The position numbers were made by a program, and so were the translations under genes. DNA of 37,181 bases from an uncultured Hyphomicrobiales bacterium. Lineage in GTDB: Bacteria; Pseudomonadota; Alphaproteobacteria; Rhizobiales; Devosiaceae. The DNA is taken from assembly GCA_903842455.1 (NCBI GenBank), contig CAIMLX010000144.1, forward strand, positions 1 through 37,181, given 5' to 3'. Shown here piece after piece: positions 29,623 through 37,181 of this stretch (positions within the stretch are counted from its first letter, which is position 1; every line of letters begins with the position of its first letter). The notes beneath the pieces are model-generated. The model ran no database searches and had not been told where the DNA came from. It was given only the letters and a program-made list of their open reading frames with translations.

Positions 29623-29844
29623 CTACCTGCCGCTGCGCACCAGCGACTTGATCGGCAGCGGCGGCAGGCCGGATTTCTCGCCGATTTCGCGATCCTGCTC
29701 CATGATGAAGCTGCGCGCCGGCTCGTCCCGGTCGAGGCCGGTCAGAATGTCGGCGGGCACCTTGCGGTTCGAGCGCTGGCTGCCATCCTCGTAGATGACG
29801 TTGAACAGCACGAATTCCTGCCGTGCAGTGGGCTTCTTGGCCAT
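29623..29844 (-). CDS. small conserved hypothetical protein, 73 residues
   Basis: The product begins MAKKPTARQEFVLFNVIYED and continues with a pattern of short strands and a helix around RSNRKVPADILTGLDRDEPARSFIMEQDREI. It has no cysteine, signal or membrane segment. Similar short proteins seem widespread in Rhizobiales, but I know no function. It ends exactly against the GT25 stop and is separated from the HlyU-family gene by 86 bases on the same strand. Confidence 0.7.
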   Translation of the reverse strand: MAKKPTARQEFVLFNVIYEDGSQRSNRKVPADILTGLDRDEPARSFIMEQDREIGEKSGLPPLPIKSLVRSGR

Positions 29845-29930
29845 TTAGTCAAACTCCATGCAAAGCGTTTCGGGAAAAGTCGAAGACCTTTCAACGCGAA
29901 CACGCAAAAAATCAGGACTGAAGCGGCGGC

Positions 29931-30263
29931 TCAGTTCGCCTGCGACGGCGCCGGCCAGCTCTGGCCGAACACGCCTTCACCCTGCTCGTCGATGATCTGC
30001 CGGCCCTTGGCCAGCGAGAAACTCACCACGTCTTCCTTGGACGAAAACCTGTCGGCACGGACAAACTTGTAGCTCTTGAGCTCGCCGCCCACGGTCTTCT
30101 CGATCACCCCGGCCAGCTGGTACTCGCCGCCAGCAGGCATGGTGATGGCCTTGATGATAAAGCCCTTGTAGCTCTCTTCACCCACCACCGCCGGCTCGAT
30201 GCTCTTGCCCGCCGCGTTGGCCGTATCGTCCCCGCCACCGAAAATCTTCTTCCAGAACGACAT
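29931..30263 (-). CDS. HlyU family (PF10115) small protein
   Basis: A 110-residue product begins MSFWKKIFGGGDD. Its core YKGFIIKAITMPAGGEYQLAGVIEK, followed by KFVRADRFSSKEDVVSFSLAKGRQIIDEQG, matches the HlyU family as found in alphaproteobacteria. The family name comes from a Vibrio hemolysin regulator, but most alphaproteobacterial members have no shown regulatory role. GAGG lies about five bases before ATG 30263; ATG 30290 (MAKVLSEAAM) is an alternative that adds nine residues. Monocistronic or paired with the 73-residue gene downstream. Confidence 0.85.
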   Translation of the reverse strand: MSFWKKIFGGGDDTANAAGKSIEPAVVGEESYKGFIIKAITMPAGGEYQLAGVIEKTVGGELKSYKFVRADRFSSKEDVVSFSLAKGRQIIDEQGEGVFGQSWPAPSQAN

Positions 30264-30442
30264 CGCCGCCTCGCTGAGAACCTTTGCCATGCCTTTAGGC
30301 TGCAAGGCCCGGTTTGTCCACCCGAACGGGGTTCACCCCCGCTTGAGGCCACCGTAAGCGTTCTTCCCGATAGCAATCGCCCGCACTGCTTCTCCGCCCG
30401 CCGCTAACACATTCTCAACCATGTTGGCTTGGGGAGATGACG

Positions 30443-31483
30443 ATGTCGGTGACAGACAAGCGGCGCGACGGGCAAAAGCTGAGATACGAGCAGTTCCTGT
30501 CCGAGCGACAGGCCTCGGCGACGGCCATCGCAGTCAGCCTCGGCCCCAACAGCCGCAAGCAGCGGGACTACGACCAGGATCGCACCCAGGCGGAACAGGA
30601 GTTTCTCGCCACCCAGGGCGAACTCGGCAACCGCCCGCCCAATCTCGATTCCAAGCTGGAGAACCCGACCGTCTTCTGGGCCTTCGCCGGCATCATCTGC
30701 GTGGCTGAAGCGATGTTCAACCGTGTCGTCGTCGAGATGGCATCGCCGTTACCCGGCCCATTTGCCTTCGGCGTTGCGGCCCTGATTTCGGCCGCCTTGA
30801 TGTTCTGTGCCCATCTGCTGGGCAAGTGGTCCCGCCAAGCCTGGTCGGAGATCAATCGCTCGGTCTACCTGCTCAGCGTCATCGGAGTGCCGATCCTGCT
30901 GGTGCTCGATGCTGCAGGCGTGCTGGGGATCGTCCTGTTTCGCGTCTACTTCGCCACGGTCGACATCACCAGCAATGTCGACATCTTCGAGACCGTCACC
31001 AACGTCGCCAGCATGGGGTTGGACTTGCTGGCCAAGGTGCCGAGCGACCCCGACGCCCTGCTGCTGGGGGGCGTCAACCTGTTCTTTCTGTTCATCGCCG
31101 CGTTCGTCGGCGCAATGTCGCATGACAGCGAGCGGCAGTACGACACCCACTACCGCACGCTGAAGGAAAAAACCGCAACGGCCCGGGCCGCCGTCGACAA
31201 GTACGAACGCCGGCAGGAGGCGCTGTTCCGCCGGTACCAGCGCCCACTCAGCCGTGCTGTTCGCGGCTATGTCGGCAATGGCGGCTCGATCGGCGACCTC
31301 CCCAAGGACGACTTCAAGGCGCAGCGGTTCGAAGCTGAAAGCCTCGTCCTCCTGCTCCCACCACCATCCTCCGGCCAGTCGCTTCGCTGTCACCCAAGGG
31401 AAATGCCGCATGATCCGGGCTCTGCTCGCGGCCCTGTTCCTGCTGGCGGTCCTGGCTCCGCAGGTTGCGCGGGCCGAATATGA
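30443..31483 (+). CDS. unrecognised four-TM membrane protein
   Basis: The 346-residue product has an N-terminal charged ~70-residue cytosolic part. Four hydrophobic segments lie near 76-97, 106-126, 142-170 and 207-226. A charged helical part follows at ~228-265 (HDSERQYDTHYRTLKEKTATARAAVDKYERR), probably a coiled coil. I do not recognise the family. ATG 30443 has GGGGAG six bases upstream; an ATG at 30437 is too close to it. The last ~45 residues (from about LLLPPPSSG) are low-complexity and overlap the next gene by 74 bases. An ATGA junction would arise in another frame at 31410-31413, so a frameshift near the 3' end is possible. Confidence 0.75.
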   Translation: MSVTDKRRDGQKLRYEQFLSERQASATAIAVSLGPNSRKQRDYDQDRTQAEQEFLATQGELGNRPPNLDSKLENPTVFWAFAGIICVAEAMFNRVVVEMASPLPGPFAFGVAALISAALMFCAHLLGKWSRQAWSEINRSVYLLSVIGVPILLVLDAAGVLGIVLFRVYFATVDITSNVDIFETVTNVASMGLDLLAKVPSDPDALLLGGVNLFFLFIAAFVGAMSHDSERQYDTHYRTLKEKTATARAAVDKYERRQEALFRRYQRPLSRAVRGYVGNGGSIGDLPKDDFKAQRFEAESLVLLLPPPSSGQSLRCHPREMPHDPGSARGPVPAGGPGSAGCAGRI

Positions 31484-32174
31484 CAGAAAGCTCTTCTGCC
31501 GCGACGACGCCAGCGAAGTGCTGGTATTGATCGACATCACCTCGGCGCTCGATCAGCGCGCCCGCGACCTGCTGAACGACGGCGTCCAGACGGTGCTAGC
31601 TCAGTTGCAGCCTGGCGAGCGCCTGCGCATCGCGACCATCACCGACCAGGTGACCACTTCCACCAAGCTGGTGGAACAGTGCGTACCGTGGTGCCCGTCC
31701 GGTCTCATCGATATCCTGCTGGGCAGTTGCACCGAGGGTCTGCTGCGGGTCGAGAACCGCCGATTGCAGTCCGAAGTCGAGGTTGCCCTGCGCGCCAACC
31801 TGACGGCGACCAGCGACCTGCCTTATTCCGAAATCCTGCGCACGATCAGCGCCAACGCGCAGTTGCGCAATCCGCATCGGCACCTCGAACTCTACGTCTT
31901 CTCCGATCTCATCGAGAACTCCGAGTTTATCCCCGGCAAGGAGTTCTGGTCCACGCCCGCTCGGAAACTGCTGGCCCGGCTGTCGGATACTCGCCTCGTG
32001 CCGCGCCTTTCCGACACGACGGTGCATGCCTTCGGTATGGGCCGCGGCGGCAGTGGCGAGCGAAAGGCGCTGCCGCCCGCTCGCATGGCCATCCTTACCG
32101 GATTCTGGACCGCGTATTTTGAAGCTGCCGGCACCACAGACGTCACCCTGTCGGAGTTCCTCGCAGCGCCCTGA
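31410..32174 (+). CDS. exported vWA-like protein, partner of the four-TM gene
   Basis: A 254-residue protein with signal peptide 1-22 (VARA-EYD). It resembles a von Willebrand A fold: VLVLIDITSALDQ has D42 and T44 at the MIDAS position (consensus DxSxS), RLRIATITDQ is a following strand, and LELYVFSDLIEN has D166 at the second site. The MIDAS is imperfect because the last Ser is Ala. Four cysteines (30, 91, 95, 107) could form disulfides. AAGGGAAA precedes ATG 31410. It is probably co-transcribed with the four-TM gene, so the pair may form a membrane-anchored periplasmic complex. I know no named system that matches it. Confidence 0.75.
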   Translation: MIRALLAALFLLAVLAPQVARAEYDRKLFCRDDASEVLVLIDITSALDQRARDLLNDGVQTVLAQLQPGERLRIATITDQVTTSTKLVEQCVPWCPSGLIDILLGSCTEGLLRVENRRLQSEVEVALRANLTATSDLPYSEILRTISANAQLRNPHRHLELYVFSDLIENSEFIPGKEFWSTPARKLLARLSDTRLVPRLSDTTVHAFGMGRGGSGERKALPPARMAILTGFWTAYFEAAGTTDVTLSEFLAAP

Positions 32175-32183
32175 GCGAATTCC

Positions 32184-32801
32184 TCAGGCCTGCCGCCGCA
32201 CCGGCTGGCGGATCACCGTCTTCAGCTTGTCCGGCGCCGTGCGGCCGGGGTCGCTGAGGTAGATTTCGTGGTGATGGCCGTTCTCCACCAGTCCTTTGGC
32301 GGGCAGGAACTCCTGGTGCAGTCGCGCGATCGTCGGCCCCTCCGCGGCGTATGGGCCGATATGCATCGTCTGGACACTCAGCCCTTTCTCGAACGCTTCA
32401 AGCCGCAGGCTTGGCGGCGGCTGGCCCAGCTTGTCCTTCGTCCTGTCGAGCATCACAGCCACCGCCGTCGCGTCGATCCAGTCGGGCTGCATGATCATCG
32501 CCGTCCACGACCATTTGCTCTTGTCGCCTTGGGTGAAGCTCGCCATGTCGTCGGCCCACCACAACCCCTCGAGCGGCGCCACGCCGTAGTCTCGCCCGTT
32601 GGCCTTGGAAGCAAACTTCAGCCCATAGCTCATCGAGTAGAGCCACTTCAGCGCCGACGCGTAGTCCTCGGCCGTGTTGGGATCGCCCCTCCCGTCGACC
32701 ATCAGGAAACCGAGGCGCGGCACCTCGACAATGACGAACCTGCCCACCGGCGGCTGCCAGTAGGGCTTCATGATCTTCTTGAAATCGACCTTGTCCGACA
32801 T
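32184..32801 (-). CDS. GyrI-like small-molecule-binding domain protein
   Basis: A 205-residue stand-alone GyrI-like protein without a DNA-binding part. It begins MSDKVDFKKIMKPYWQPPVG, then FVIVEVPRLGFLMVDGRGDPN, and ends with LVENGHHHEIYLSDPGRTAPDKLKTVIRQPV, matching the GyrI-like family. WWADDMASF and WSWTAMIMQPDWI line the expected ligand pocket. Family members bind hydrophobic or cationic ligands, and some are hydrolases. The ligand here is unknown. It is convergent with the vWA-like gene at a nine-base gap. Confidence 0.85.
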   Translation of the reverse strand: MSDKVDFKKIMKPYWQPPVGRFVIVEVPRLGFLMVDGRGDPNTAEDYASALKWLYSMSYGLKFASKANGRDYGVAPLEGLWWADDMASFTQGDKSKWSWTAMIMQPDWIDATAVAVMLDRTKDKLGQPPPSLRLEAFEKGLSVQTMHIGPYAAEGPTIARLHQEFLPAKGLVENGHHHEIYLSDPGRTAPDKLKTVIRQPVRRQA

Positions 32802-32878
32802 CCGCCCTGCCCCTCAGTCAAGTGAGGCTAGGCCACTTTACTCCCCTCCGCTTGATCGCGATCAACCGGGCAAAGGGC

Positions 32879-33487
32879 TCAGAGAGGCTTCAGCCCGAGT
32901 GTAGCGAGACTGACGTGCACCTGCGGGACCAGCGCCCCCGCCACAGTGTCATCCGGCTTCGCCGTGAAACGGTCGCCGTACGCCTCGGTGCCCAGTTTGC
33001 GGAACACATGGGTGACAAGGGGCTCGGCCTCGATCACCCACACCTCGGCAATGCCCCACGCCGCGTAGATGCCGATCTTCCGGCCGAGGTCGTAGTGCAG
33101 GCTTGAGTCCGCCACCTCGATCGCCAGCAGCACATGGTGCCCGCGCAGGTCTTCGATAGCCACCGAACGCGGAAACACCACGAAGTCCGGCTCGATGAAC
33201 GACTTCTCATCCAGCCGAAGCGTGGTCTCCTGGACGATGCGGAGGTCCGTCAGCCCGAGCCGCTGAAAGTGCTCGTTCAGTTCGATTTTCACGACTTCAT
33301 GGCGAGCGCCCTTGGGCGACATGGGCACCACCTCACCGCCGATCAGCTCGAACCGTTCATCCGCATCGATGATGCCTGCGGCCACCATCGCCTCGATCTC
33401 GGCGAGCGTCCAAGGCCGACGCGGCATGCCGTCAGCCGCCTGCGTCGTCTCCGGTTCGAGTTGCCGAGGGTAAAACAGCTCGTTCAT
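32879..33487 (-). CDS. Uma2 family (DUF820) PD-(D/E)XK nuclease-fold protein
   Basis: A 202-residue protein from ATG 33487; a TTG two codons earlier is less likely. The Uma2 signature is FELIGGEVVPMSPKGARHE, then E99-P-D101 in FIEPDFVVFP, then E124 in LLAIEVADSSLHYDLGRKIGIYAAWGIAEVWVIE. D101 and E124 are the expected catalytic acids of the PD-(D/E)XK fold. Uma2 genes are abundant in cyanobacteria and scattered elsewhere. No toxin-antitoxin, transposon or defence partner sits beside it, so a mobile role is unsupported. It lies between GyrI and rpoD. Confidence 0.88.
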   Translation of the reverse strand: MNELFYPRQLEPETTQAADGMPRRPWTLAEIEAMVAAGIIDADERFELIGGEVVPMSPKGARHEVVKIELNEHFQRLGLTDLRIVQETTLRLDEKSFIEPDFVVFPRSVAIEDLRGHHVLLAIEVADSSLHYDLGRKIGIYAAWGIAEVWVIEAEPLVTHVFRKLGTEAYGDRFTAKPDDTVAGALVPQVHVSLATLGLKPL

Positions 33488-33552
33488 GCCCAAAGCATAT
33501 CACGAACCCATCGCGCTTCGAAGCCCCGCCCCAATGCCGGGCAGCCACAAGC

Positions 33553-33579
33553 GAAAAGGCCCGGATCGCTCCGGGCCTT
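33553..33579 (-). terminator. rho-independent terminator of rpoD
   Basis: On the minus strand the stem AAGGCCCGG pairs with CCGGGCCTT (plus coordinates 33571-33579 and 33556-33564) around a six-base loop and ends in TTTTC. It begins six bases after the rpoD stop. Confidence 0.85.
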
Positions 33580-33585
33580 ATCAAC

Positions 33586-35658
33586 TCAGTTGTCGAGGAA
33601 GCTTCTGAGCTTCCGGCTGCGGCTCGGGTGCTTCAGCTTCCGCAGCGCCTTTGCCTCGATCTGCCGGATACGCTCGCGCGTCACGGAAAACTGCTGGCCC
33701 ACTTCCTCGAGCGTATGGTCGGTGTTCATGCCGATGCCGAAGCGCATGCGCAGCACACGTTCCTCGCGCGGCGTCAGCGACGCCAGCACGCGGGTCGTGG
33801 TTTCGCGCAAGTTGGACTGGATCGCCGCGTCGATCGGCTGGATCGCGTTCACGTCCGGGATAAAATCGCCGAGGTTGCTATCCTCCTCGTCGCCGATCGG
33901 CGTCTCGAGGCTGATCGGCTCCTTGGCGATCTTCAGCACCTTGCGGACCTTGTCCAAAGGCATCTGCAGCTTTTCGCTGAGCTCCTCCGGCGTCGGCTCG
34001 CGGCCGATTTCGTGCAGCATCTGGCGGCTGGTCCGGACGATCTTATTGATCGTCTCGATCATGTGCACCGGAATACGGATAGTCCGCGCCTGGTCGGCGA
34101 TCGAGCGGGTGATCGCCTGCCGGATCCACCACGTCGCATAGGTCGAGAACTTGTAGCCGCGACGGTACTCGAACTTATCCACGGCCTTCATAAGGCCGAT
34201 ATTGCCTTCCTGAATGAGATCAAGGAACTGCAGGCCGCGGTTCGTGTACTTCTTGGCGATCGAGATCACGAGGCGGAGGTTGGCTTCCACCATCTCCTTC
34301 TTGGCGATCGCGGCTTCCCGCTCGCCCTTCTGCACCTTGTGGACGATGCGCCGGTACTCGGCGATGTCGAGGCCGGTTTCCGTCGCCAGCGTCTGGATAT
34401 CGTTCCGGATCTCGTTGGCCGTCTCGGCTTCGCGCTTGGCGAACTCGCCCCAGCCCTTGCCCGGCAGCGCCGCAACCCGGCTGACCCAGTTCTGGTCGAG
34501 CTCGGTGCCGTAATAGGCCTCGAGGAACGCTTCGCGCTTCACGCCATAGCTCTCGGCCAGCCGCAGCAGGCGGCCCTCGAGACGCACCAGGCGCTTGTTG
34601 ATGTCGTAGAGCTGCTCGACCAGGCTCTCGATACGCGAGGTGTTCAGCGACAGCGACTTCACGTCGGTGATCACTTCGGAACGCCAGTCGCCGAGCCGCT
34701 TCAGGTCCGACGCCGTGGCGGGCGCCGCACCGGCAATCCGGTCCTCGGTGTGCTGGTCCTGCAGCTTGCGCATCTTGCCATACGCGCTGGCGATGCGGTC
34801 GAAGGTTTCCACCACCTGCGGCTTCAGCTCGGCTTCCATGGCGCTGAGCGACAGCGAGTTCTCGAAATCGTCGTCCTCGTCGTCGACCGGGTCCTGCGGC
34901 GCTTGCGGCTCTTCGGGAACGTAGTCGTCCTCGTCGTCGCCGCTCTTGCGGGCGACCGGCTTGGCGGCAGCCTTGGGCTGCTCCTTGATCGCCGACGGGC
35001 GCTCGATTTCCGCCGGCATCACCGGGGCGGCCTGCTTGGCGTCGGGGCCGGCATAGGTCGCTTCGAGGTCGATGATGTCGCGCAGCAGGATTTCGGCGTT
35101 CGCCAGCTGGTCGCGCCAGATGATGATGGCCTGGAAGGTCAGCGGGCTCTCGCAGAGGCCCTCGATCATCGTCTCGCGGCCGGCCTCGATGCGCTTGGCG
35201 ATGGCGATTTCGCCCTCGCGGCTGAGCAGTTCCACCGAGCCCATTTCGCGCAGGTACATGCGCACCGGATCGTCAGTCCGGTCGCTGCCTTCGCGGGTGT
35301 TCGACTTCGATGCAACCGCCGTGCCCGTCCGCTCGGCGAGCTCGGTCGATTCCTCTTCCGGCGTATCCGGCTCGGCTTCCTCGACTTCGTCCTCGTCGAC
35401 GACGTTGATGCCCATGTCGGAGAACATCGCCATGATGTCCTCGATCTGCTCGGAGGTGACTTCCTCCGACGGCAGCACCGCGTTCAGCTCTTCATAGGTG
35501 ACGTAGCCGCGCTTCTTGGCGGTCTTGATGAGCTTTTTGACCGCCGCATCGGATAGGTCGAGCAACGGGCTGTCGGGAGCCTCGCTACCGGCAGCCTTTT
35601 CGGCCTCCGGCTTCTCGTTTTCTTTTGCCTTGGTCTGCGTTGCTGCCTTGGTGGCCAT
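33586..35658 (-). CDS. rpoD: RNA polymerase primary sigma factor (sigma-70)
   Basis: The 690-residue protein is the housekeeping sigma factor. Region 1.1 is at the N-terminus ([21 protein letters not shown]). An acidic linker of about 60 residues (including [20 protein letters not shown]) is followed by the non-conserved domain. Region 2 is intact ([59 protein letters not shown]), and regions 3 and 4 end with [31 protein letters not shown] 184-base gap from dnaG probably holds its promoter, but I cannot point to one with confidence. dnaG-rpoD adjacency is conserved in proteobacteria. Confidence 0.96.
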   Translation of the reverse strand: MATKAATQTKAKENEKPEAEKAAGSEAPDSPLLDLSDAAVKKLIKTAKKRGYVTYEELNAVLPSEEVTSEQIEDIMAMFSDMGINVVDEDEVEEAEPDTPEEESTELAERTGTAVASKSNTREGSDRTDDPVRMYLREMGSVELLSREGEIAIAKRIEAGRETMIEGLCESPLTFQAIIIWRDQLANAEILLRDIIDLEATYAGPDAKQAAPVMPAEIERPSAIKEQPKAAAKPVARKSGDDEDDYVPEEPQAPQDPVDDEDDDFENSLSLSAMEAELKPQVVETFDRIASAYGKMRKLQDQHTEDRIAGAAPATASDLKRLGDWRSEVITDVKSLSLNTSRIESLVEQLYDINKRLVRLEGRLLRLAESYGVKREAFLEAYYGTELDQNWVSRVAALPGKGWGEFAKREAETANEIRNDIQTLATETGLDIAEYRRIVHKVQKGEREAAIAKKEMVEANLRLVISIAKKYTNRGLQFLDLIQEGNIGLMKAVDKFEYRRGYKFSTYATWWIRQAITRSIADQARTIRIPVHMIETINKIVRTSRQMLHEIGREPTPEELSEKLQMPLDKVRKVLKIAKEPISLETPIGDEEDSNLGDFIPDVNAIQPIDAAIQSNLRETTTRVLASLTPREERVLRMRFGIGMNTDHTLEEVGQQFSVTRERIRQIEAKALRKLKHPSRSRKLRSFLDN

Positions 35659-35842
35659 CTAGCTCACTGCTCCGGGGGGCCCGCCTGCTGCTCGGGCTCC
35701 GCTAGTCGTTACGTGGTCATGGCTTGAAACAAGGTAAAGGGACCTTGGCGCAGCGGCTCCGGGCGAGCCGTCACTTGTCCGTCATCGATCTCGCGGGCCG
35801 GTGATTCGCCCACATGCGAAAGAGCGCGAGCCCGAAACCTCT

Positions 35843-37181
35843 CTAGAAGCTCCGTGTCGCGCGTCCCGATAACGAACCAAACCCTTCGATCAATGCTTCT
35901 GTGCCATCGACGGTGGCGATCTGGTTCTGGATGTCTCGCAGCCGTTCGAATGTCTCTTCGCTCGGGTCGTCGCCCAGCGCCACTTCAGCTGCTTTCAGAG
36001 CCTTATTTAGCTCAACCGATTTGTAATGCAAGGCCAGCGCGTGTTTTAGCCCGGTTTCGGCATCGCCGTCGGCGATCTCCACCCCCGATTGCCAGATGCC
36101 CTGGCGGGCCAGCATGTCGGCCATTTTCTCGATTGCCGGCCCATGTCCGCGTGCCCCGAGCGCCGATCGCAGCCCGTCGGGCGAGATATCGTGATCGAGC
36201 GTCACGAGGTCCAGCATGGCGCTCAGCAGTCCCCGCGCCCCCGGCGACGATAGCTCCAGCGACGCCAGTGATTCGATTCGGTCGTCGACCAGCCCGGGGT
36301 GATTCACGAGGCTCATCAAAATCGCCGCCTCGCGCGGCGTCGCCTCGATCGCCCGCCCCGGCTTCATCAGCCGCGAGTTCCTGAGCGTATCCGACACCAC
36401 CAGCCGCGGATTGCCGCGCTGCAGCGAGTTGTACGGCTGCCCCCGCCCGCCATTGCGGTTGGTGTTGTTGAAGCTGTTGCCCTGCCGTCCCTCGTAGCGC
36501 TGCCGCCGCACCGGCACGAAAAACGCCTGCAGCTTGTCGTCGAACGCCTGCGAATAGTGCCGCTTCACCGAAGCGTCGCCGATCGCGTTGGCCCGCGCCC
36601 GCAGCCGCTGCTCCAGCGCCGCCCGCTCCTCCGGCGTTTCCGGCACGATGCCGCCATTGGTCTCGAGGCTCCAGATCATGTCACTCAGCGAGCGCGCCCG
36701 TTCGATCACCTCGGCGAACGCCCCCCTGCCCTCGGCTTTGATCAGGTCGTCCGGGTCCTGCCCCTCGGGCAGCGTCGCGATCTTCACCGTCCGCCCCGGC
36801 GCGAGGTGCGGCAGCACCAGGTCCGTCGCCTTCGCCGCCGCCCGCTGTCCCGCGGCATCGCCGTCGAAGCAGAGGATCGGCTGCTCGCTCATCCGCCAGA
36901 GCAGTTGCAGGTGCTCCTCGGTCAACGCCGTGCCCATCGGCGCCACCGTCCCCTCGAACCCCGCCATCACGGCCGCGATCACGTCGAGATACCCCTCGAC
37001 CACGATCACCGCCTTGCCCGACCGCGCCGCCTCCCGCGCGGCATTGCCGTTGTAAAGGTTCTGTCGCTTCTTGAAGAGTTCGGTCTCGGGCGAATTGAGA
37101 TACTTCGCCGGCACGTCCGGGCTCAACGCCCGGCCGCCGAACGCGATCACCTTGCCGCGAAAATCCGAGATCGGGAACATC
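35843..37181 (-). CDS. dnaG: DNA primase, C-terminal part (5' end outside window)
   Basis: The window holds the last ~445 residues of primase, which makes RNA primers for replication. The N-terminal zinc-binding domain is beyond base 37181. The visible part opens within the core (FPISDFRGKVIAFGGRALSP) and contains the TOPRIM residues EGYLD (VVEGYLDVIAA) and DGDAAG (LCFDGDAAGQRAA). The linker includes an Asn/Gly-rich stretch (NSFNNTNRNGGRGQPYNSLQ). The C-terminal helicase-binding domain follows from about REAAILMSLVNHPGLVDD. It lies 184 bases upstream of rpoD. Confidence 0.95.
   Translation of the reverse strand, partial: MFPISDFRGKVIAFGGRALSPDVPAKYLNSPETELFKKRQNLYNGNAAREAARSGKAVIVVEGYLDVIAAVMAGFEGTVAPMGTALTEEHLQLLWRMSEQPILCFDGDAAGQRAAAKATDLVLPHLAPGRTVKIATLPEGQDPDDLIKAEGRGAFAEVIERARSLSDMIWSLETNGGIVPETPEERAALEQRLRARANAIGDASVKRHYSQAFDDKLQAFFVPVRRQRYEGRQGNSFNNTNRNGGRGQPYNSLQRGNPRLVVSDTLRNSRLMKPGRAIEATPREAAILMSLVNHPGLVDDRIESLASLELSSPGARGLLSAMLDLVTLDHDISPDGLRSALGARGHGPAIEKMADMLARQGIWQSGVEIADGDAETGLKHALALHYKSVELNKALKAAEVALGDDPSEETFERLRDIQNQIATVDGTEALIEGFGSLSGRATRSF

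Noticed and set aside
32879-33487. Uma2 gene as part of a mobile or defence element
   Set aside because: No transposase, toxin, methyltransferase or inverted repeat is near, and base composition matches the neighbours.

Overview
The window looks like ordinary chromosome from a GC-rich alphaproteobacterium of the order Hyphomicrobiales, plausibly Devosia-like. The support is gene content and order: hemB, a DUF6163 gene, ldtR and an L,D-transpeptidase at the left; the run rpoZ-rel-pyrE-acpS-lepB-rnc-era-recO in the middle; dnaG next to rpoD at the right; two EcfG-type (general stress sigma) promoters; and a Mur-like operator pair at a sitABCD operon. The genus is inference. I see no rRNA, tRNA, IS element, prophage or CRISPR array.

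Left part (1-9038). The tail of an alpha/beta hydrolase gene runs into hemB (minus). Then on the plus strand come a DUF6163 membrane protein, the MarR regulator ldtR with a clear terminator, a YkuD L,D-transpeptidase, a DUF6898-like small protein, a complete Mn/Fe-type ABC importer (sitABCD, genes overlapping), and an aldo/keto reductase. Cell-wall cross-linking and metal uptake are the themes.

Central housekeeping run (9147-17450, minus). In transcription order: rpoZ, rel, pyrE, acpS, lepB, rnc, era, recO, a 48-residue basic protein, and rsgA. Gaps are short or negative, apart from a 117-base gap between era and recO that carries a dispersed repeat. The run joins the stringent response, pyrimidine and acyl carrier protein activation, signal peptidase, RNA processing, ribosome assembly GTPases and DNA repair. 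A NYN-domain nuclease gene and a family 5 uracil-DNA glycosylase gene leave in the opposite direction, in one common reading frame split by a single TGA.

Right-central part (19265-27609). A secreted SIMPL protein; a convergent TauE/SafE permease plus YjbQ pair; an 867-residue OmpA-family envelope protein with thirteen 24-base tandem repeats and three CX10C modules; a UPF0114 membrane protein; a one-TM Pro/Ala-rich protein; a DUF533/TerB-like protein; and a luciferase-like flavin oxidoreductase. EcfG-type promoters precede both the OmpA-family gene and the Pro/Ala-rich protein gene, so part of this stretch is probably a general-stress envelope set.

Right part (27590-37181). Two divergent glycosyltransferases (GT4 and GT25), two small conserved proteins, an unrecognised pair made of a four-TM protein and an exported vWA-like protein, a GyrI-like protein, a Uma2-family nuclease, rpoD with its terminator, and the 3' part of dnaG.

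The best candidates for something undescribed are the four-TM/vWA-like pair (30443-32174), the repeat-bearing CX10C OmpA-family protein under an EcfG promoter, and the in-frame NYN/glycosylase junction. None is proven; each has a stated test.
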